This document shows positions 6,446-11,000 of a stretch of DNA of 11,000 bases, piece by piece (position 1 is the stretch's first letter; every line of letters starts with the position of its first letter). This stretch comes from an uncultured Oscillospiraceae bacterium (GTDB lineage: Bacteria; Bacillota; Clostridia; Oscillospirales; Ruminococcaceae), in NCBI GenBank assembly GCA_910578965.1, contig CAJTSP010000089.1, positions 1 to 11,000 on the forward strand, in the 5' to 3' direction. The notes beneath the pieces were generated by a model. It searched no databases. It was not told the origin of the DNA and saw nothing but the letters and a program-made list of their open reading frames with translations. A program made the position numbers and the translations under genes.

Positions 6446-8137
6446 ATGAACCGTTTTTTTGCCAAAACCGCCGCCCTGCGCCCGGCCTCCTTTCCGGCAT
6501 GGGCCGGCTGGCTGGCCGGATACGCCGCCGCGCTGCTTGGCAGCGCGGCGCTGGTATACTGCTGGCGGGTGTTTTACGAATTTAACCGGCTGGGCGCGCT
6601 GCCGCTGACCCTCTGCGCCTGGGGTGCCGCTACCCTTGTGTACGGAGCGGTGTTCCTTGCCGTGCGCTTTGTGCGCGGCCTGCCCGCCCGTGCGGCGCTC
6701 TGCATCCTTGTGAGCGGCGTGCTGTTTTGCTTTGCAAACCCGCCCTTCCAGGCCCCGGACGAGGCCAGCCATTTTTTACGGAGCTGGTCCATCAGCCAAG
6801 GGTATTTTGACTTTGATTATGCCCGCACCTACCCGCAGGATGTTGCAAGGCTGGCAGAGGCTTTTCCCGGGGCGTGGGCCTCGGCGCACACCAGCGTGGC
6901 GCTGGGGCAGGACGAGGCCGGCAATCCCAAAAGCTATTCCAGCGCCGGCTATGCGCTCAAGATGCGGGGCGAGGGGGCCAGGGTGGAGAGCGTGGCCGAC
7001 AGCTTCGAGGCGTATTTTGACGCCGGGCCAAAAGCCCCTGCCCCCCTGCACGAGCCCATTGTTGTAATGGTGCTGCCCTTTTTGCCCCAGGCGCTGGGCA
7101 TCTTTATTGCGCGGCTTTTGGGCTTTGGGGCGCTGGGCTGCCTTTATGGCGCGCGGCTGGCAAACCTTGCGGTCTATGCGGCCCTGTGTGGGGCGGCGCT
7201 GCGCGGCTGCCGGCGGTACCAGCCGGTGTTTTTGGCCGTGATGCTGCTGCCCCTGAGCCTGTTTATGGCGGCCAGCGCCAGCTATGACGCCACCCTGCTG
7301 GGCTTTTACTACCTGGTGGCCAGCTACTATTGCCGGGACGAGATCACCGACCGGGACGTCTATTGGTTCCTGTTTGCCTTTTGGATGATGAACTCGGCCA
7401 AGCCTTGGCTCAACCTGCTCTGGGTGGCGCTGCCCCTCATCCTGCCCCGCTCGGCCTGGAAAAGCCGATTAAAAAAATGGCAGGCGGCTGTGGCGGCGCT
7501 GGGGGGCGCGCTGGCCCTTACCGCCTTTGTGGAATGGTACGGCGGGGCCTTCCGGTACAACTATCCCGCCGCCGCCTTTGACCGGATGCTGGGCGAGGCG
7601 GTGGTGGATCAGTTGGGCCAGTTGCAGTTTATCCTGGGCAACCTGCCGCGGTACCTGGCGGTGATGCTGGGTACCCTATACGAAAACCTGTTTTTTATCG
7701 GGCAGTTGGGCACCTTTGGCTGGCTGGACCTGCCCGTGCCCCTTATCAGCCTTGCAAGCCCAGTGCTGCTGGTGTTTGCAGCGGCCCTCTCGGTGCACGA
7801 AAAAAGCAGCCTGCACGGTTTGCCTGCCTTGGGGCTGGGCGGGCTGTCGGTGCTGTATGCTGCGGGCGCCATGACCGCCATGTACATCACCTATACCCCG
7901 GTGGGCATGGTGCGCATTTTGGGGCTGCAGGCGCGGTATTTCCTGCCGGCCTTTTTGATGCTTACGGTGCTGTTGGCCGCGCTGCTCAGCCATGTGCTGC
8001 AGCCCCGGCTCGCCGAGGATGGCCGGCAGGCCGCGCTGCGGCTGGGGCTATGGGTATCGGCCGGCTTTGCAGTGCTGGGGGCGGTGCTGCTCTTTCAGCA
8101 TTACTTCATCGGGCCGGTCTACCTGCTGCCAGGCTGA
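6446..8137 (+). CDS. DUF2142 family polytopic membrane protein, GT-C-like
   Basis: A 563-aa protein with about ten to twelve membrane segments and one long outer loop (roughly residues 100-205). It carries the hallmarks of the DUF2142 family: PPFQAPDEASHFLRSW at 99-114 right after an early membrane segment, ASASYDATL at 276-284, and a late GLQARYFLPAF at 493-503. An acidic D-E pair in the first outer loop is also the classical site of the metal/polyprenyl-phosphate-dependent GT-C glycosyltransferases, and DUF2142 proteins are widely found in surface polysaccharide loci. A role in adding a sugar on the outer face is therefore likely, but the family is functionally uncharacterised as far as I know. 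The ATG at 6446 follows GAGG by 5 bases. It starts 170 bases after legB and probably shares its transcript. No frameshift is seen, and the length is normal for the family. Confidence 0.85.
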   Translation: MNRFFAKTAALRPASFPAWAGWLAGYAAALLGSAALVYCWRVFYEFNRLGALPLTLCAWGAATLVYGAVFLAVRFVRGLPARAALCILVSGVLFCFANPPFQAPDEASHFLRSWSISQGYFDFDYARTYPQDVARLAEAFPGAWASAHTSVALGQDEAGNPKSYSSAGYALKMRGEGARVESVADSFEAYFDAGPKAPAPLHEPIVVMVLPFLPQALGIFIARLLGFGALGCLYGARLANLAVYAALCGAALRGCRRYQPVFLAVMLLPLSLFMAASASYDATLLGFYYLVASYYCRDEITDRDVYWFLFAFWMMNSAKPWLNLLWVALPLILPRSAWKSRLKKWQAAVAALGGALALTAFVEWYGGAFRYNYPAAAFDRMLGEAVVDQLGQLQFILGNLPRYLAVMLGTLYENLFFIGQLGTFGWLDLPVPLISLASPVLLVFAAALSVHEKSSLHGLPALGLGGLSVLYAAGAMTAMYITYTPVGMVRILGLQARYFLPAFLMLTVLLAALLSHVLQPRLAEDGRQAALRLGLWVSAGFAVLGAVLLFQHYFIGPVYLLPG

Positions 8138-8224
8138 CCGCCCGGTCCCCGTGCGGCGCATGCTGCCGTTTGGGCCGCGCGGCCTGGATGCCATATTCAA
8201 AACCGAAGGGAGGGGAGCCGTGCC

Positions 8225-10306
8225 ATGTTCAGCGGGATTGCCGCGCTGTTGGGCGTCTGCGGGCTGTGCCTGTTTTTGGTGGAGTTTTTACAGGCCGACC
8301 CGGCGCTTTTGCCGCTGCCGGTTATAGCAGGCAGCGTCGTTTGGCTCTGCCTCTGGGGCTTTGCCGGGCTTTTGCCGGCAGGGGCCTGGCTCTGGCTGGC
8401 CCTCTGCCTGGCGGGCGTGGCGCTGGCGGCGCTGCGGCGGGACCTTGCCAATGCGCTGGCGCGGCTGGCCTCGCCCGGTTTTTTGTTTTTTTTGCTGGGC
8501 AGCCTCGCCTTTTGGGCCATCCTTGCTGCCGTGCAGCCTCAGTATATCCTCTGGGATGAGTTTACCTGCTGGGGCACCGCCTGCAAGATGACCAGCCTTT
8601 GGGGCTGCCTGCACCCGGCGGCCCCCGGCAACCTGGCGGCCCGCGGCTCGCTGCCCGGGGTGCCGCTTTTGAGCTATCTCTTCCAGTTTATAGGGGGAGG
8701 CTTTGCCGAGTGGAAGAGCATTGCCGCCTACAATACCCTTTGCCTTGCGGCCATGGCCCCGTTGGCCGGTACCGTGCGTGCCGAAACCGAGACCGGGGCC
8801 GAGCGTGGCCGCCGCTGGCCCCGCGCGGTATTGCTGCTGGCCGGCGCGGTGCTGCTGCCCTACTTTTTTACAACCCCCGCGCCGGGCGGGGTCTCCCGCA
8901 TCTACCTTACTGTAATGGGCGACCTTGCCCTGGGCCTTGTGTTTGGCGGGGCGCTCTGCCTTTACTTTGCGGCGGCCGGCCGGGGCGCGGACGCGTCCGT
9001 TTTGCCAGCGCTGGCAGGGGCGGCGGTGAGCCTGTGCTTTTTGGCCCTTATCAAGGACATCGGCCTTGCCTATGCAGCCATTGCCGCCATGCTCATTGCG
9101 GCCGACCGGCTGCTTGCGGTGCGGAGGCCGGCCCTCCTTTGCGCAGGCGGCGGCGCGGCGGCCTTTGCCGCCTTGCTGGCCGGGCCTGCGGCTTTTTATC
9201 TTGGCTGGAGCCGGTATGTATCCCTTGCCGCCAGCATCGACAAGGCCAGCGTGGGCAGCGCCGCCACCGGGGATGCGGTAAGCTACGGCTTTATGCTCAA
9301 GGACGGCCTTTTGCAGATAGCCGGCCACGGCAGCGAGCGGTACGCCGAAAAATTTGCCTCGGTGCGCGGGCTGATGCTCGATGCCTTTTCGGAAACCCAG
9401 CTCTGCCTCTTGGGCGGCGGCGCGGCGGCGCTGGCCCTGATTGCGGGGGTGCTGCTGCTGGCCCTTGTTACCGCCTCGCCCGGGGCCGGGCGGCGGCGGG
9501 TGGCCGTGTTCGGGCTGCTGGGCACGGCGGGCTGGGCGGCCTTTATGCTCTTTCACCTTTTGCTGTACGTCTACAACTTTACCCAGCGCGAGGCGCTGAT
9601 CTTAAAGGATTACGACCGCTATCTTTCTCCCTTTTACCTCGGCTGGCTGCTGGCGGCGTTTTGCCTGCTGGCTGTTTCGGCCGAGGGCGGCAGCCTGCCC
9701 CGGCCGGCCCGGCTGGGCTGCCTTGCCCTCTCGGGCTGCATTGCGGCCTGCTTTGGGCTGCGGGGCCTGCCCAGCGCCGGCTTTTGGAACTACCCGGTCG
9801 AGAACTATGCGGTCCGCCGGGAGGTGGCCCGGCGGGCCGCAGCGGTAAACGGGGCGCTCGCCTGGGAGGACGAGGTCTTTCTCATCAGCCAGGGGGACGA
9901 CGCAACCCGCTGGTACTATTACGGCTACGAGCTGAACGCGCGCATGGCCAACGGCTTTGCCGGCTATGGCTACAGCGAGCAGGATGCCGAAAACTGGGAA
10001 ACCACCTTTGCCAGCCTGGTAAACCCTTACACCGACGAATACAACACCGCCAAATATCGCTTCCAAACCCTTTACCCTTACACCGCGGCCTGTAGTCGGG
10101 AGGATCTTGTGGTGTTTTTGCGGGAAAAGGGCTATTCCCACATCCTTTTGGATCAGAGCGACCTCTACATCCGGTATGAGATGGGCCCGCTGTTTGAGGG
10201 GCCGGTGCCGCTGGACCGTACCGGGGAGGCCTATCTCTATAAAATCGAGGACGACGGCGAAGCCATGCGCTTTGTGCCGGCGGGGGAGGTGCGGTATGAA
10301 CCTTAA
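8225..10306 (+). CDS. Large polytopic membrane protein, putative GT-C-like glycosyltransferase
   Basis: A 693-aa protein with about eleven to thirteen membrane segments up to about residue 512, followed by a predicted extracellular domain of about 180 residues (513-693). The first sizeable outer loop begins YILWDEFTCWGTACK (107-121). A WDE acidic pair at this place is seen in some bacterial GT-C-like membrane proteins and matches the metal/lipid-phosphate site of the fold. Other conserved-looking points are LALIKDIGLAYA (273-284) and KDYDRYLSPFYLGWL (461-475). The C-terminal domain has alternating strands and helices (VFLISQGDDATRWYYYGYEL, SHILLDQSDLYI, AYLYKIEDDG), reminiscent of the soluble domain of ArnT- or PMT-like enzymes. 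I do not recognise a named family. The ATG at 8225 follows GGGAGGGG by 9 bases. It lies 87 bases after the DUF2142 gene and overlaps the next gene by 11 bases. Its function in lipid-linked sugar transfer is inference. Confidence 0.75.
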   Translation: MFSGIAALLGVCGLCLFLVEFLQADPALLPLPVIAGSVVWLCLWGFAGLLPAGAWLWLALCLAGVALAALRRDLANALARLASPGFLFFLLGSLAFWAILAAVQPQYILWDEFTCWGTACKMTSLWGCLHPAAPGNLAARGSLPGVPLLSYLFQFIGGGFAEWKSIAAYNTLCLAAMAPLAGTVRAETETGAERGRRWPRAVLLLAGAVLLPYFFTTPAPGGVSRIYLTVMGDLALGLVFGGALCLYFAAAGRGADASVLPALAGAAVSLCFLALIKDIGLAYAAIAAMLIAADRLLAVRRPALLCAGGGAAAFAALLAGPAAFYLGWSRYVSLAASIDKASVGSAATGDAVSYGFMLKDGLLQIAGHGSERYAEKFASVRGLMLDAFSETQLCLLGGGAAALALIAGVLLLALVTASPGAGRRRVAVFGLLGTAGWAAFMLFHLLLYVYNFTQREALILKDYDRYLSPFYLGWLLAAFCLLAVSAEGGSLPRPARLGCLALSGCIAACFGLRGLPSAGFWNYPVENYAVRREVARRAAAVNGALAWEDEVFLISQGDDATRWYYYGYELNARMANGFAGYGYSEQDAENWETTFASLVNPYTDEYNTAKYRFQTLYPYTAACSREDLVVFLREKGYSHILLDQSDLYIRYEMGPLFEGPVPLDRTGEAYLYKIEDDGEAMRFVPAGEVRYEP

Positions 10307-10919
10307 AAAGCTGCTGGCCGCCTGCTATCTCGCCTCGCTTTTTCTCTGGCTGGCCCATGGGGCGGGGGTGCTGGTGCAAACCGCCTGGTATGCCCGCGAG
10401 GGGCTGGCCAGCCAGCGATTGTTATCCTTTGAGGAGCTGGACCCGGTGGCCGTTAAGCCGTATGAGAACGAGCAGGACCCGGCCGGCGTCTGGTACGTCT
10501 CTACCGACAGCGATCCCCGCCTTTACTGGGAGCACACCGCCTGGGTGCGCCGGGTGGTGCTGGAGCTGGAGCACCAAAAGCCGGGCTGCGGGGTGGAGCT
10601 TTACTACAAGCTGCCAGGCCAGAGCGATTATTCCTCCCGGCAGGTGGTGTACGCCCGGCAGGATGCCGAAGGCCGGTTTGTGTTTGACCTCGGCGGGAAG
10701 CTGGTGTCCGGCCTTCGTATCGACCCGGACAGCGTAGGCGGGGTGCTTACCCGGTTTGACGGGCTGGTCCTTAACCCGGCGCAGGGCTGGGCTTCGGCCT
10801 TTATGCCAAGCGCCGGGCAGTGGTTGCTGCTGCTGTGTTTGCCGCTGGCCGCCGCCGCTCTGGCGGCCGAGACGGGCAGCCTCTTAGGCCTGCCGCGGCA
10901 AAAGCGGATCCGTTACTAA
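10296..10919 (+). CDS. Small two-TM protein with an extracellular beta-rich domain, function unknown
   Basis: A 207-aa protein with a signal-anchor at about residues 5-28 and a second membrane segment at about 174-191. The C-terminal tail is basic (RQKRIRY). The intervening 145 residues should be extracellular and alternate short beta strands: WVRRVVLELEHQ, GVELYYKLPG, SSRQVVYARQ, RFVFDLGG, then VSGLRIDPDSVGGV at 137-150. The strand order and LRIDP phrase recall beta-sandwich domains attached to membrane glycosyltransferases of polysaccharide loci; this is recollection of a pattern, not a tested match. The ATG at 10296-10298 overlaps the end of the preceding gene by 11 bases and follows GGGGGAGG by 6 bases, so the two are probably translationally coupled and may work together. 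An upstream extension in this frame to 10107 is only the shadow of the preceding gene. I assign no function. Confidence 0.75.
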   Translation: MNLKKLLAACYLASLFLWLAHGAGVLVQTAWYAREGLASQRLLSFEELDPVAVKPYENEQDPAGVWYVSTDSDPRLYWEHTAWVRRVVLELEHQKPGCGVELYYKLPGQSDYSSRQVVYARQDAEGRFVFDLGGKLVSGLRIDPDSVGGVLTRFDGLVLNPAQGWASAFMPSAGQWLLLLCLPLAAAALAAETGSLLGLPRQKRIRY

Positions 10920-10920
10920 G

Positions 10921-10986
10921 GCGGCGGTTCAATAAAAAAACAAATTCCCCCAGGGGATTCTCCGTCTCCGGCCTTGGAACCGCCGC
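10921..10986. repeat. 10-bp inverted repeat after the rightward unit
   Basis: GCGGCGGTTC (10921-10930), two bases after the stop codon, is a perfect inverted copy of GAACCGCCGC (10977-10986). The 46-base interval is AT-rich on its left side. No target-site duplication or transposase is visible, so it is better read as RNA secondary structure than as a mobile element. Confidence 0.6.
10934..10960 (-). terminator. Possible minus-strand intrinsic terminator for a convergent gene
   Basis: Read on the minus strand, TCCC (10957-10954) pairs with GGGA (10949-10946) around a 4-base loop. A T-rich tail follows, including seven T at 10940-10934. The stem is short and one further pair is interrupted by a mismatch. 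If real, it would stop a leftward gene lying beyond 11000. In the plus direction there is no T-tract after the hairpin, so it is not a good terminator for the rightward unit. Confidence 0.3.
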
Positions 10987-10996
10987 TTTGCGGCGG
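10980..10996. other. Strong hairpin CCGCCGC-TTT-GCGGCGG at the window edge
   Basis: A perfect 7-bp GC stem (10980-10986 with 10990-10996) around a 3-base loop. Its left arm is also the right arm of the inverted repeat beginning at 10921, so the two pairings exclude each other. The four bases left after it (GGCC) show no T-tract, so whether it is a terminator cannot be judged here. Confidence 0.5.
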
Positions 10997-11000
10997 GGCC

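Noticed and set aside
8173..8184. 12-base palindrome GGCCGCGCGGCC in the gap before the 693-aa gene
   Set aside because: Explained by base composition; no loop, T-tract or repeat supports a function.
8288..9556. A 422-codon minus-strand frame under the 693-aa gene
   Set aside because: Composition (G, Q, K, R, P, A) is that of an antisense shadow, and no promoter or ribosome-binding site supports it.
8599..10095. A 498-codon plus-strand frame inside the 693-aa gene
   Set aside because: It is low-complexity G/R/P/A sequence with no convincing start. The overlapping frame has coherent membrane segments, a good ribosome-binding site and conserved-looking motifs.
10921..10986. MITE or other small mobile element bounded by the 10-bp inverted repeat
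   Set aside because: No flanking direct duplication is seen and only one copy is visible. RNA structure is the simpler reading.

Overview
The window is a GC-rich (roughly 60-65 % by eye) stretch of a cell-surface polysaccharide locus. Strong purine-rich Shine-Dalgarno sequences, a near-consensus sigma-A-type promoter, frequent TTT and TTG codons despite the high GC, and a LegB close to what I know from Firmicutes all suggest a GC-rich Clostridia, possibly an Oscillospiraceae gut organism. This assignment is inference. No rRNA, tRNA, CRISPR array or mobile element was seen.

Layout: two divergent transcription units separate at an AT-rich spacer (about 5023-5291). Leftward, from 5022 down to about 22, lie four genes: an MBOAT membrane O-acyltransferase, an SGNH/GDS-type secreted or membrane-anchored acyl-transfer partner, a GT-B-like surface carbohydrate biosynthesis protein, and a Wzx-type flippase whose frame ends early near the window edge. 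Rightward, from 5292 to 10919, lie legB (NAD-dependent 4,6-dehydratase of the legionaminic acid pathway), a DUF2142 polytopic membrane protein, a second large polytopic GT-C-like protein with an extracellular C-terminal domain, and a small two-TM protein whose start overlaps its upstream neighbour. Each arm has a recognisable promoter in the spacer. The last 80 bases are a set of inverted repeats with mutually exclusive pairings.

How the genes may work together (inference): LegB commits a nucleotide-activated GlcNAc to a diamino-sugar/nonulosonate precursor, and the GT-B-like protein may transfer a sugar. The flippase would export lipid-linked glycan. The two GT-C-like proteins may add residues from polyprenyl-phosphate sugars on the outer face, and the MBOAT/SGNH pair would O-acylate (probably O-acetylate) the exported glycan. 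The other leg genes (aminotransferase, synthase, CMP-transferase) are not in the window, so a complete nonulosonate pathway is not demonstrated here.

Most of the gene content is recognisable. The least explained items are the 207-aa overlapping protein, the pair of GT-C-like proteins, the truncated flippase and the structured 3' end.
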